In this document: positions 26,751 through 34,536 of the stretch, piece by piece
How the letters are laid out: every line of letters starts with the position of its first letter
How positions within the stretch are numbered: the first letter of the stretch is position 1
Origin: an uncultured Tateyamaria sp.
GTDB lineage: Bacteria > Pseudomonadota > Alphaproteobacteria > Rhodobacterales > Rhodobacteraceae
Direction: 5' to 3'
NCBI RefSeq assembly: GCF_947503045.1
Contig: NZ_CANNCF010000003.1
Span: 124,001 to 188,000 of the forward strand
Length of the DNA: 64,000 nt
Notes under the pieces: generated by a model
Seen by the model: only the letters and a program-made list of their open reading frames with translations
The model's database searches: none
Told to the model about the DNA's origin: nothing
Program-made: the position numbers and the translations under genes

Positions 26751-27596
26751 ATGCAAAAACTTAAAAGGAGCTGGTCGTTGGGCGAAACCGTCGTGACAAG
26801 CGCTGGTTCGGTTGCCGCCGGAAGTGCAGGTGATGGACCGGACCTCGTTCTTGCGCATGGATGGCCGTGGTCTTCTTTTTCGTGGCATCGCGTCATCCCG
26901 GCACTGGCTGAAACTTACCGCGTCCACTGGTATGACATGCCAGGCTACGGGCAATCCGATAAGCGACCCGAGAAAGCCACAGCACTCGACGTACAGGGCA
27001 GCGTGTTCGCGGAGATGTTGGCACACTGGAAACTGGATCGCCCCCGCGTGTTAGCACATGATTTCGGCGGCGCGGCAACTTTGCGCGCGCATCTTCTGCA
27101 TGGCTGTGATTTCGAGAAATATGTTCTGATGAACGTTGTCGCAATGCGCCCATGGGGTTCGGATTTTTTCGATCACGTCGGGCGGCATGTCGAGGCCTTC
27201 ACCGGCCTGCCACCGCATATCCACAAGGCAGTTGTTGAAGCCTATATCCGGGGCGCTCTCGTCAACGAGATCGACAGTGAAGACTTCTCGAAACTTGTCG
27301 AACCGTGGCTCGATGAAGACGGTCGCGGGAGTTTTTATCGGCAATTCTCTCAAGCCGACGAGCGCTTCACCGCGGACGTCGAACCGATGTTCGGTCACAT
27401 CCGATGCCCGGTGACCATTCTATGGGGAGCGGACGATCCGTGGATTCCGCTTGAACGGGGAAAGGCGCTTCATGAACGCATTCCGCAGTCATCGTTTCAA
27501 TCGTTTCCCGGCGTGGGGCACCTGCCGCAGCTCGAAGCGCCGAGCCGGATTCTCGAAGCCCTTGCTGAGTTTCTGCGAGATGACACCGCACCCTAA
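26751..27596 (+). CDS. Alpha/beta hydrolase with Asp nucleophile (haloacetate dehalogenase/epoxide hydrolase type)
   Basis: 281 residues. The oxyanion loop is HGWPWSSFSWHRVIP (about 39-53). The nucleophile elbow is AHDFGGAATLR (about 103-113), with aspartate instead of serine as in haloacetate dehalogenases and epoxide hydrolases. The acid lies in LWGADDPW and the base His in GVGHLPQLEAP near 258-268. Such enzymes displace halide or open epoxides through an ester intermediate. The ATG at 26751 follows the nitronate monooxygenase stop by four bases. It fits a route that first removes a reactive group and then uses glutathione. Confidence 0.87.
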   Translation: MQKLKRSWSLGETVVTSAGSVAAGSAGDGPDLVLAHGWPWSSFSWHRVIPALAETYRVHWYDMPGYGQSDKRPEKATALDVQGSVFAEMLAHWKLDRPRVLAHDFGGAATLRAHLLHGCDFEKYVLMNVVAMRPWGSDFFDHVGRHVEAFTGLPPHIHKAVVEAYIRGALVNEIDSEDFSKLVEPWLDEDGRGSFYRQFSQADERFTADVEPMFGHIRCPVTILWGADDPWIPLERGKALHERIPQSSFQSFPGVGHLPQLEAPSRILEALAEFLRDDTAP

Positions 27597-27641
27597 GGCG
27601 GCCCGTTCACCAGTCAACGCCAGTTACAAAGGATCAGGACA

Positions 27642-28046
27642 ATGCAGAAAATCAAAGGAAACTGCCTGTGCGGCGCGGTCTCGTTCGAGGTCGTCAACGC
27701 ATTCGACACAATGTTCTTGTGTAGTTGCGATCAGTGCAGACAGATCACCGGATCGGCCTTCGCGTCAAATCTGTTCATAGCGGCCGAAAGGTTCGAGTGG
27801 CTGTCTGGTAGCAACGAAATTGTCGCCTACAAAATGCCTGGTCGGGATATATCTAAATCGTTCTGCCGCGTTTGCGGTTCTGGCGTTCCTTGGGCAAGCG
27901 GCGACGGATCAAGAATGGTCGTTCCGGCGGGTTCACTACGCGCAGAACCCACGGTGGCTGAAAAGTTTAGGACTTTCGTTTCTGAACAACCATCATGGTC
28001 CTCATGTCTTGATCAGGTTGAGGCGTGTGAGGGGCTTCCTCCATAA
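27642..28046 (+). CDS. GFA-family (glutathione-dependent formaldehyde-activating type) zinc protein
   Basis: 134 residues. The zinc-binding cysteines of the GFA fold are all visible: NCLCGAVSFE, CSCDQCRQITGSAFASN and FCRVCGSGVPW. The founding member speeds formation of S-hydroxymethylglutathione, but many GFA proteins have unknown roles. It lies 45 bases after the hydrolase gene, with a ribosome site (AGGA), in the glutathione-related operon. The frame ends normally at 28046. Confidence 0.88.
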   Translation: MQKIKGNCLCGAVSFEVVNAFDTMFLCSCDQCRQITGSAFASNLFIAAERFEWLSGSNEIVAYKMPGRDISKSFCRVCGSGVPWASGDGSRMVVPAGSLRAEPTVAEKFRTFVSEQPSWSSCLDQVEACEGLPP

Positions 28047-28155
28047 CACTGTGTTCTTCTGTGTTGCGATCGGCCGGGAAACGGCCTGTTAGAACACCAC
28101 CTTGCCACCAGCAAATACGAAGCCTTAGTCAGAAATACCATGTTAGGAAAAGTCG

Positions 28156-28467
28156 TTGATAACCTGTTATGTCCAATATGAACTGAACCCATCTAAAATA
28201 CCTGAATTCGAAGAATATGCGCGTGTGTGGATCCCCTTGGTCGAGAGATTCGGAGGGGCGCATCATGGGTACTATTTGCCGCATGAAAGCCCGAACGACT
28301 TGGCCGTCTGCCTGTTTTCGTTCCCCTCTCTGGCGGATTATGAGACCTATCGCATCAAGAGCCTGACAGACAGCGAATGCCAGAAAGCATATAAATTTGC
28401 CGAGGATACGGACTGTATCAGGCGCTATGACCGTCATTTTTTACGTCCATTGGAAATGTCCAGCTAG
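28156..28467 (+). CDS. NIPSNAP-family protein
   Basis: 103 residues of the NIPSNAP ferredoxin-like (dimeric alpha/beta barrel) fold: CYVQYELNPSKIPEFEEYAR, WIPLVERFGGAHHGYYLPHE, and FPSLADYETYR with RRYDRHFLRPL at the end. The start is a TTG at 28156 preceded by AGGA. A second NIPSNAP gene sits at 53028 in the same window; both share the Y-E/Q-x-(N/D)P opening and a PHE(S/G)S core. Function in bacteria is unsettled; a monooxygenase or isomerase role is possible. Confidence 0.83.
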   Translation: MITCYVQYELNPSKIPEFEEYARVWIPLVERFGGAHHGYYLPHESPNDLAVCLFSFPSLADYETYRIKSLTDSECQKAYKFAEDTDCIRRYDRHFLRPLEMSS

Positions 28468-28504
28468 GTCGGCCCAATCCGCCACTTTTGGCGCAAACAA
28501 ATTC

Positions 28505-28672
28505 ATGAAATCTGTCTGGAGCTTCATTGTGAGCCGCCCGCCCTTTCCGCCTTTTTCCGAAACAACTGCCGCGCAAAAAGTGCGCGCTGCCGAGGATGGT
28601 TGGAACAGCCGAGACCCCCAGCGTGTGACGCAGGCCTATGCTGCGAAAAACGCGGTTTGGATCAGTCGTTCG
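28505..28672 (+). pseudogene. Truncated DUF1348 (NTF2-like) gene remnant
   Basis: An ATG at 28505 opens a frame whose residues 10-50 read SRPPFPPFSETTAAQKVRAA, then EDGWNSRDPQRVTQAYA and AVWIS. This is the conserved N-terminus of DUF1348 proteins, about 150 residues when whole. The match stops near 28672, close to where the dispersed non-coding repeat begins; the remaining two thirds of the gene are missing. Recognised from memory of the family. Confidence 0.7.
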
Positions 28673-28764
28673 AAACCTGTATGCAATGTCCGCTTTCGCG
28701 ACATGGGCTGCAACGCAGCGAGAAGCCCGCCGCACGTGGCAAGCGATGCTGCGTCAGCGAAGAA

Positions 28765-29066
28765 TAAAAATCCAAGGTCTGTTTTGTCCGCTAAGCCGAC
28801 TTTGTTTGCGTTTTGGAGATCCAATTCCGCCCTGACCCTCGCACCAACGCAAGCCGAGCCTTCGGCAGCCCGTGGGGTGGCGATCAGACCTGTCTGCTAC
28901 TGCGCTTTAAGGCTGCCAAGTTCACCTTCCCGATCAACGGTGTACGACAGAAACCATGTCGCCATCCCGCCGGGACGGGCTGGCGATCGCCCGGCGCCTT
29001 CGGCTTGAGTCCGGGCTGGGTGGTGTGGTGTTCGAACCTCCACTTCGGCCCGCAAAACCAACGGAC
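28765..29066 (+). repeat. Dispersed non-coding repeat, copy at 28.9 kb
   Basis: About 300 bases that align, in reverse complement, with 51238-51530 over the whole length, roughly three quarters identical by eye. Shared blocks include AAGCCGACTTTGT, CCCGTGGGGTGGCGAT, GGCTGCCAAGTTCA and a hairpin (28959-28986, stem TCGCCA/TGGCGA plus CCCG/CGGG). Further shared blocks are CGGCGCCTTCGGCTTGAGTCCGG-like sequence and GTTCGAAC. Frames crossing it show no protein signature. It fills the gap between the DUF1348 remnant and the GpgS gene. Confidence 0.8.
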
Positions 29067-29118
29067 ACATGTCGCTAAAAACGCCACCCTTTCCGAAACT
29101 AAACCTGACACCGCCCCC

Positions 29119-30348
29119 CTAACCCGCGCCTTGAAACTCCCGATCATCCGCGCGCGCTGCGGCCAGCATGTCGGTCAGAAAGGCGGGATCGGCGGAATGC
29201 ACCCGGTTCCACGTGGGGATGAACGGGGTTTCGTGCGGGTTCTCCACAAACACCTGCCCCGCGCGCATGATGTTCTCGGCAAACAGCTCGATCGAGCGTT
29301 CCTCGCTGTGCCGGTCAATAGCGAGACCGTTCATCTTGGCATCGTTGTAATAGGCCTCCAGCAGATCAAGGGCGCTGCGATAATAGGTGGCCTTGAGCGT
29401 GCGAAACACATTGGGGGTAAAGATGGTGCCATCGGCCGCCAGCTTGCGAAAGATGGCCTTGCAGATGTCGGTGGACATGCGCGACAGGCCCTGATCAGCG
29501 TCATCTGCGCTCAGGTTCTGGTGCTTGTGATCATAGGCATCTGAAATCTCGACCTGGCAGACCGCCTTGGGCGCGAGATTGCGCCAGGCCTCGGACAGCA
29601 CGCCGATCTCGAGGCCCCAGTCCGAGGGGATACGCAAATCCGGCAGGATCGACGTGCGCATCGCGAACTCACCCGACAGCGGATAGCGAAAGCTGCGCAG
29701 ATAATCGATGTAATCGCGATCCCCCACCACCCGTTTCAGCGCAATGAGCAGCGGGCTGACCAGCAGGCGCGTCACCCGGCCGTTCAGCTTGTTTTCCCCA
29801 ACGCGCGGATAATACCCCTTGGCCACCTGATAGGGGAAATTGGGGTTTGTGACAGGATAGACCAGCCGCGCCAGCATCTCGCGGTCATAGGTCAGGATAT
29901 CACAATCATGGATCGCCATCACCGCGCTGTCCGCACAGGCGATGAGGTAGCCCAGCGCCGACCACACGTTCTTGCCTTTGCCCTGCTCAGCCGGATAAAG
30001 CCCCATCGCCTCAAGCCGCGCGCCAAGTTGCAACATCCGCGGGCTATCGTTCCAGATCACGATGTGGTTCTGGTTGAGGCCCTTGAAAAAGCCCTTGGCG
30101 TGGCGGAACTGCGCCTCGTCCGCGCGGTCCAGACCGATGATGATGCGGTGCAGGTATTTGACCTGAGACAGCTCGGACAGGATGTGGGGCATCGCGTCCC
30201 CTTCCAGCTCTGAATAGAGACATGGCAGGATCAGGGAAATCTTGCGGGTCTGGGCATAGGCCGCCAACTCGTCCGCCAGTTCCGCCGAGGACCGCGTGCG
30301 CAGGTTGTGCAGGGTGGTAATGTTTCCGTTCTGGTGAAAATCGGCCAA
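29119..30348 (-). CDS. gpgS: Glucosyl-3-phosphoglycerate synthase-type glycosyltransferase
   Basis: 409 residues. A retaining nucleotide-sugar glycosyltransferase fold: ISLILPCLYSELEGDAMPHI (about 38-57), IIIGLDRADEAQF, GKGKNVWSALGY, then the metal-binding IHDCDI (DxD-like, about 146-151). NGRVTRLLVSPL and the conserved PLSGEFAMR and IPSDWGLEIGVLSE follow. These are shared by bacterial glucosyl-3-phosphoglycerate synthases, which join NDP-glucose and 3-phosphoglycerate. The phosphatase gene lies 10 bases upstream and the matching phosphorylase at 9.8 kb. Mannosyl-3-phosphoglycerate synthase is the alternative. Confidence 0.85.
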   Translation of the reverse strand: MADFHQNGNITTLHNLRTRSSAELADELAAYAQTRKISLILPCLYSELEGDAMPHILSELSQVKYLHRIIIGLDRADEAQFRHAKGFFKGLNQNHIVIWNDSPRMLQLGARLEAMGLYPAEQGKGKNVWSALGYLIACADSAVMAIHDCDILTYDREMLARLVYPVTNPNFPYQVAKGYYPRVGENKLNGRVTRLLVSPLLIALKRVVGDRDYIDYLRSFRYPLSGEFAMRTSILPDLRIPSDWGLEIGVLSEAWRNLAPKAVCQVEISDAYDHKHQNLSADDADQGLSRMSTDICKAIFRKLAADGTIFTPNVFRTLKATYYRSALDLLEAYYNDAKMNGLAIDRHSEERSIELFAENIMRAGQVFVENPHETPFIPTWNRVHSADPAFLTDMLAAARADDREFQGAG

Positions 30349-30358
30349 AAATCAGTCC

Positions 30359-31144
30359 TCAGTTCAGGTTAAGGCGGGCGAGCGTCTCGAGCATGACGCT
30401 GTTCCACGCCGCCGGGCCTGGCTCTTGCGTGCGTGTGACCCGCCCCTCGGCCTCGCCTGCCAGTGGGGGCAGCGGTGGACGGGTCGGGTTGGCGATCACC
30501 ACCCCCCAATCACATGCCTCAATCATCTTAATGTCGTTTGGCGCATCGCCAAGGGCGACCGTGGTTTTGGGCTGGAATTGCTGGGTCAGGGCTGCGACCT
30601 GATCGGCCTTGGTGGCCCCCAAGGACAGGGTGAGAAACCGCCCACCCTGCTGGGCAAAGATGCCTTTTGTTGCGAGTTCGGCAAGAAAGGCGGTCTTCTC
30701 GACTTCCGTGCCGTGCCACAGCCCCGGCTCGGAGAATGCACGGGTCTGGGCAAGCATCGCACCTTCGCGCGTGAGGCCCGTGGCGTCGCAGACGTCTTGG
30801 GGTGTCATGTCGCCAAAACCTGTGAAGTGCTGGCGCAAGGACGGCGACACGCGTGTCAGAGCCAGCCGCAGCGCGTCGTATTGCGCCGCCTCACCCTGAG
30901 GCGCAGCATGAGCCGCCAGCACCCCTGCCCCGTTCTCGACAATTGCAGGCCAATCCTGCAGCCCCATCTCGCGGCGCAGCAGGTCGATTTCCACGGCCGT
31001 CTTGCTGCTGGCCAGCACCACCCCGGCGCCGATGGACTTGAGTGCGGCCAGCGCGGGCGCAGCCGGGGACCAGTCATAGCTGTGGTGATCGATCAGCGTT
31101 CCGTCGAGGTCGGAGAACACCAAAAGGGGCAGTTGGGCAGTCAT
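30359..31144 (-). CDS. gpgP: Glucosyl/mannosyl-3-phosphoglycerate phosphatase (HAD-IIB)
   Basis: 261 residues of the Cof-type HAD family. Motif I is VFSDLDGTLIDHHSYDW near residue 10, motif II ASSKTAVEIDLLR, motif III the lysine in SLGATKADQVAAL, and motif IV ALGDAPNDIKMIEACD. SYDWSPAAPAL and VENGAGV are typical of mannosyl-3-phosphoglycerate phosphatase relatives, which remove phosphate to give the free solute. I use the ATG at 31144, with AAAGG five bases upstream; a longer frame to 31177 has no ribosome site. It is the first gene of the gpgP-gpgS pair. Confidence 0.87.
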   Translation of the reverse strand: MTAQLPLLVFSDLDGTLIDHHSYDWSPAAPALAALKSIGAGVVLASSKTAVEIDLLRREMGLQDWPAIVENGAGVLAAHAAPQGEAAQYDALRLALTRVSPSLRQHFTGFGDMTPQDVCDATGLTREGAMLAQTRAFSEPGLWHGTEVEKTAFLAELATKGIFAQQGGRFLTLSLGATKADQVAALTQQFQPKTTVALGDAPNDIKMIEACDWGVVIANPTRPPLPPLAGEAEGRVTRTQEPGPAAWNSVMLETLARLNLN

Positions 31145-31407
31145 GGGCCTTTGATGGCAAGGGGTCGGATGGATCACAAGCGGGACCCATGTTGATCATG
31201 GCATGGCGGCGGAAAAATTGCGCAGGGCGCACAAACATAAGTCAAAACGGTGCGGTGCCGGGCTCTTGGCTTGCTTGATTTGGATTGGTGGCGAACTGTA
31301 TGCGACATCGGTCGGAACAGAGCTATCTGCTCTGGTCGCTTTTGCGGATCGCCAGACGTTAGCCAGTGTTTGGAGGGTGTGGGCATCTTTGCGGAACAAA
31401 GAGCCAA

Positions 31408-31494
31408 TGGTGCGGCCGGCGAGACTCGAACTCGCACGAGTGTTACCTCACAGCGACCTCAACGCTGCGCGTCTACCAATTCCGCCACGGCCGC
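31408..31494 (-). tRNA. tRNA-Leu (anticodon GAG), CCA encoded
   Basis: On the minus strand the sequence folds into a class II tRNA: acceptor GCGGCCG/CGGCCGC, D arm with UUGGUAGAC, anticodon stem CAGCG/CGCUG with loop UUGAGGU (anticodon GAG, reading CUC/CUU), a long variable arm of about 15 bases, and T arm GCGAG-UUCGAGU-CUCGC. The terminal CCA is encoded (31408-31410). No integration scar is visible at its 3' end. Confidence 0.96.
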
Positions 31495-31552
31495 ATGCCT
31501 TGACTTGGTGAAGGGTCTTTAGCGGGCAACGTCCCCCTTGCCAAGAGGACTT

Positions 31553-31588
31553 TGCAAAGAAAAACCGGAACCCCGAAAGGCCCCGGTT
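31553..31588 (-). terminator. Probable terminator of the 445-residue peptidoglycan-binding gene
   Basis: An imperfect hairpin with outer arms AACCGG (31563-31568) and CCGGTT (31583-31588) and inner C/G pairs around a GAAA centre. On the minus strand it is followed by TTTTTCTTT. It lies 27 bases after the stop codon at 31615. Confidence 0.7.
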
Positions 31589-31614
31589 CTTTGCGTGATT
31601 TCAAAGGAGACGGC

Positions 31615-32952
31615 TTAGTCGCTGGCAACGCCGAATGTGGGCAACGCCGCAGGCTGAACCAGCGGCTGCACCGGCGTCACGCTGGAGTTGGATGTGCCAA
31701 GGCTCAGCGAGGCCTTGCGCAGCAACTCGGTACGCTCGGGCTGGCCGGGGGCGAAGACCGCAGGCGCGCCATTGTCGACGGCCTTGAGTCCCTCGGCATA
31801 CCACACACGGGCGGCATCGACGCGCTTGGACGTGCCGAACCCTTGCGCCAGATGGTGGCCCATCAACTCGCCATAGACGTGATCCCCCATGGCAAACAGC
31901 ATCAGGGCCGAGCCCAATGCCACATCCATGTCATCGGTGCGATAACCCACGCCCATGCAGATCTGCGCGGTGCCCTTGAGCTGAGCGGGCGACATGCCGG
32001 TGGTCAGGATGAACCCGGCCACGTCCCGCACAACCTCGGCCTGGCTTTTGAGCGCGAGGGCCGAGACATGGGGCTGCATTGCGGGACCAAACTGTTTGCA
32101 CTGTGCCGCGATCTGGTCGGGGGTAAAGCCCTGCACCCGTGAAATCATGTCTTCGCTGGTGGCGATGGCATAGGTGCGCGCGAGGCAGAACTGTTCGTTC
32201 AGCGCCACATGCGGGTCGGTCATGGCTGCAGCCGTGGTAAAGCCGCCATTGGTGTTGGTCAGCAGCGACACGGTGTTGCAATGCGAGGCCAGCGAGGGCG
32301 ACGCACCATTGCCAAGGAAACTTGGCAGGGCCGCAGCCAAAGGTGCTGCGGGTGCCGCAGCAGGTGCCGGGTTGGCGGCCACAACGGTTGTCGTCGTGGT
32401 TGTCGTTGCAGGTGCGGCGGGCTGAGGGGCCACCACGATCGTGGTGCCCTGCACGGGGGCAACTGTCTGACCGGCAAGCTCTGCGCGGTAGGTCTTGAGC
32501 AAACCGCGGGTGCCGTCAGGGTTGGACGCGACCTGTTGGGTCACCGTATAGCCACCGGCCTGCGCGCGGTTGTAGGAACTGATCAGCAGGTTCTGTTCGA
32601 ACGGCGACAGATAGCCTGTCGACGGATAGCCCAGATAGGCCTGATAGGCAGACACCGCATTGCGCGAGCGCTGGCCCAGCTGGCCATCGACCGTCCCGGC
32701 GTTGAACCCGAAATAGTTCAGCGATGCCTGAATTTCCCGTCCCTCTTGCGTGGATGGGATGCGCGAGGCGCGCGGCTTGTAGGTGCGCGTGGATGCCTTT
32801 TTGCGTTGGTGTTGCTTGGTGGCGGCGTGCCCGACGATCCCGCCGATGATGGCGCCAGCCACGAAATCGCCTGCATCGGCAGCGGCGCGCCCAGCCGGAA
32901 CGATCGCGACGGACAATGCCAGGATCGAAGCTGTAATGGTCTTGGTGAACAT
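31615..32952 (-). CDS. Exported peptidoglycan-binding-domain protein (long paralogue)
   Basis: 445 residues. Signal peptide about 1-25 (ending AAA), a short glycine-zipper (AGAIIGGIVGHAA, about 31-43), then a basic linker. A peptidoglycan-binding-like domain follows (about 67-125: EGREIQASLNYFGFNAGTVD, STGYLSPFEQNLLISSYN). After a threonine/alanine/proline-rich linker (about 170-215) comes a C-terminal domain of about 200 residues that I do not recognise. The first 150 residues are paralogous to the protein at 38535. ATG 32952 has GGAGGG seven bases upstream. Probably periplasmic, possibly acting on or binding the cell wall. Confidence 0.82.
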   Translation of the reverse strand: MFTKTITASILALSVAIVPAGRAAADAGDFVAGAIIGGIVGHAATKQHQRKKASTRTYKPRASRIPSTQEGREIQASLNYFGFNAGTVDGQLGQRSRNAVSAYQAYLGYPSTGYLSPFEQNLLISSYNRAQAGGYTVTQQVASNPDGTRGLLKTYRAELAGQTVAPVQGTTIVVAPQPAAPATTTTTTTVVAANPAPAAAPAAPLAAALPSFLGNGASPSLASHCNTVSLLTNTNGGFTTAAAMTDPHVALNEQFCLARTYAIATSEDMISRVQGFTPDQIAAQCKQFGPAMQPHVSALALKSQAEVVRDVAGFILTTGMSPAQLKGTAQICMGVGYRTDDMDVALGSALMLFAMGDHVYGELMGHHLAQGFGTSKRVDAARVWYAEGLKAVDNGAPAVFAPGQPERTELLRKASLSLGTSNSSVTPVQPLVQPAALPTFGVASD

Positions 32953-33112
32953 GAAAACCCTCCGGATAATATGGCCGCAGGGTACCACCATGGGCGGATT
33001 CGCAAAGTCATTAATTCCCTACCCCGCCCGGAAACCGCCTCACTGCTTGAATTCCGCAGCATAGTGCATGATGTAAAAGGCACGCCTTGCCCCCACGCAT
33101 CAGGACCCGCCC

Positions 33113-33778
33113 ATGTCACAGCCAGACACCGCCCCCGTCATTCAGGTCGATATCGTCTCGGACGTGATGTGCCCGTGGTGCATCGTGGGGTTTCGCCAGC
33201 TCGAACAGGCCCTTGGCGCAACCGGCATGGGCGCGCGGGTGCGCTGGCAACCGTTCGAGCTGAACCCCGGCATGGGCCCCGAGGGGCAGAACCTGACCGA
33301 GCATATCGCCGAGAAATACGGGGCCAGCCCCGAGCAATCCGCCCAGAACCGCGCGCATCTGCAACAGATCGGCCAATCGTTGGGCATCGATTTCGCCTTT
33401 TCCCCCGACAGCCGCATCGTCAACAGCTTTGCGGCGCATCAACTGCTTGAATTTGCGCTGAGTCTCGGCCTGCAGCACCCGCTGAAGCTGGCCCTGTTCG
33501 AGGCCTATTTCACCGCACAACAGGACGTGTCGCAAATCGACGTGCTGCTGGATGTGGCCGACTCCGTCGGGATCGTGCGCGCCGATGCCGCCCAGGTGCT
33601 GGAATCGGGCGCTCTTGCCGCGTCGGTGCGCGAAAAACAGGCGGTCTGGACGTCGCGTGGCATCTCGGGTGTGCCGTCGATGATCTTTGCCGAAAAATAC
33701 CTCGTGACCGGCGCGCAAGGCGCTGACACCTATGCACAAATCCTGCAACAGGTCGCCCAAGAGGAAAAGGCCGCCTGA
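33113..33778 (+). CDS. DsbA-family oxidoreductase (FrnE-like)
   Basis: 221 residues. A thioredoxin fold with an inserted helical domain; active-site CPWC in [17 protein letters not shown] (about 15-31) and a cis-proline region [14 protein letters not shown] (about 184-197). There is no signal peptide, so it is cytoplasmic, like FrnE and 2-hydroxychromene-2-carboxylate isomerase relatives. It is divergent from the peptidoglycan-binding gene and lies five bases before lipB, so it is co-transcribed with it. A role in thiol chemistry is inferred only from the fold. Confidence 0.92.
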   Translation: MSQPDTAPVIQVDIVSDVMCPWCIVGFRQLEQALGATGMGARVRWQPFELNPGMGPEGQNLTEHIAEKYGASPEQSAQNRAHLQQIGQSLGIDFAFSPDSRIVNSFAAHQLLEFALSLGLQHPLKLALFEAYFTAQQDVSQIDVLLDVADSVGIVRADAAQVLESGALAASVREKQAVWTSRGISGVPSMIFAEKYLVTGAQGADTYAQILQQVAQEEKAA

Positions 33779-33783
33779 GCGCG

Positions 33784-34434
33784 ATGGTGGAGTGGATCAC
33801 CTCGCCCGGTCTGACCGATTTCCGCACCGCCGAAGCCTGGATGGAGGCGCGCGCCACGGCCATTGCCGCGGGCGAGGCCGAGGAATGCATCTGGCTGCTT
33901 GAACATCCGCCGCTTTACACGGCCGGGACCTCGGCCAAGGCGGCAGACCTCACGGACCCGGACCGCTTTGACGTCTTCGAGACTCGCCGGGGCGGGCAAT
34001 ACACCTATCACGGCCCCGGCCAGCGGGTCGCCTATACCCTGCTTGATGTGGGCAAGCGCGGACGTGATGTGCGCGCCTTTGTTCAACAGCTCGAAGCCTG
34101 GGTGATTGCCACGCTCGATACGTTCAACGTGCGCGGCGAGATTCGCCCGGGCCGCGTTGGGGTCTGGGTACAGCGCCCCGAAAAGCCGCCCCTGCCGGAC
34201 GGCACCTGCGCCGAAGACAAGATCGCCGCCATCGGCATCCGTCTGCGCAAATGGGTCAGCTTTCACGGACTGTCGATCAACGTGGAACCGGATCTGTCCC
34301 ATTTCGACGGAATTGTGCCCTGCGGCATCCGCGATCACGGGGTCACCAGCCTTGTCGATCTTGGCCTGCCCGTGACCATCGACGATGTGGATGTGGCCCT
34401 GAAAACAACGTTCAATCAGGTATTTGAACGCTAA
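33784..34434 (+). CDS. lipB: Octanoyl-[acyl carrier protein]:protein octanoyltransferase LipB
   Basis: Moves octanoate from acyl carrier protein to the lipoyl domains of 2-oxoacid dehydrogenases, the first step of lipoate synthesis. 216 residues. Family motifs are [19 protein letters not shown] (about 60-78), [20 protein letters not shown] (about 145-164, with the catalytic Lys) and [17 protein letters not shown] with the catalytic Cys. The length is normal. It follows the DsbA-like gene by five bases. Confidence 0.97.
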   Translation: MVEWITSPGLTDFRTAEAWMEARATAIAAGEAEECIWLLEHPPLYTAGTSAKAADLTDPDRFDVFETRRGGQYTYHGPGQRVAYTLLDVGKRGRDVRAFVQQLEAWVIATLDTFNVRGEIRPGRVGVWVQRPEKPPLPDGTCAEDKIAAIGIRLRKWVSFHGLSINVEPDLSHFDGIVPCGIRDHGVTSLVDLGLPVTIDDVDVALKTTFNQVFER

Positions 34435-34536
34435 TCCTCACGTTGAAAATCGCCCCAAAAGCACCGCCCGCGTGTCACATTTGCGCCCTCCTGCTCTGGT
34501 TAATCGTGCGTTAACTAAAAACGAAAAGCAGTACTC

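Noticed and set aside
28765..29066. A tRNA relic, suggested by GTTCGAAC in the repeat
   Set aside because: Only the T-loop-like word matches; no acceptor stem, anticodon arm or CCA can be folded around it.
31408..31494. A genomic-island attachment site at tRNA-Leu
   Set aside because: No integrase gene and no duplicated tRNA 3' end were found in the window.
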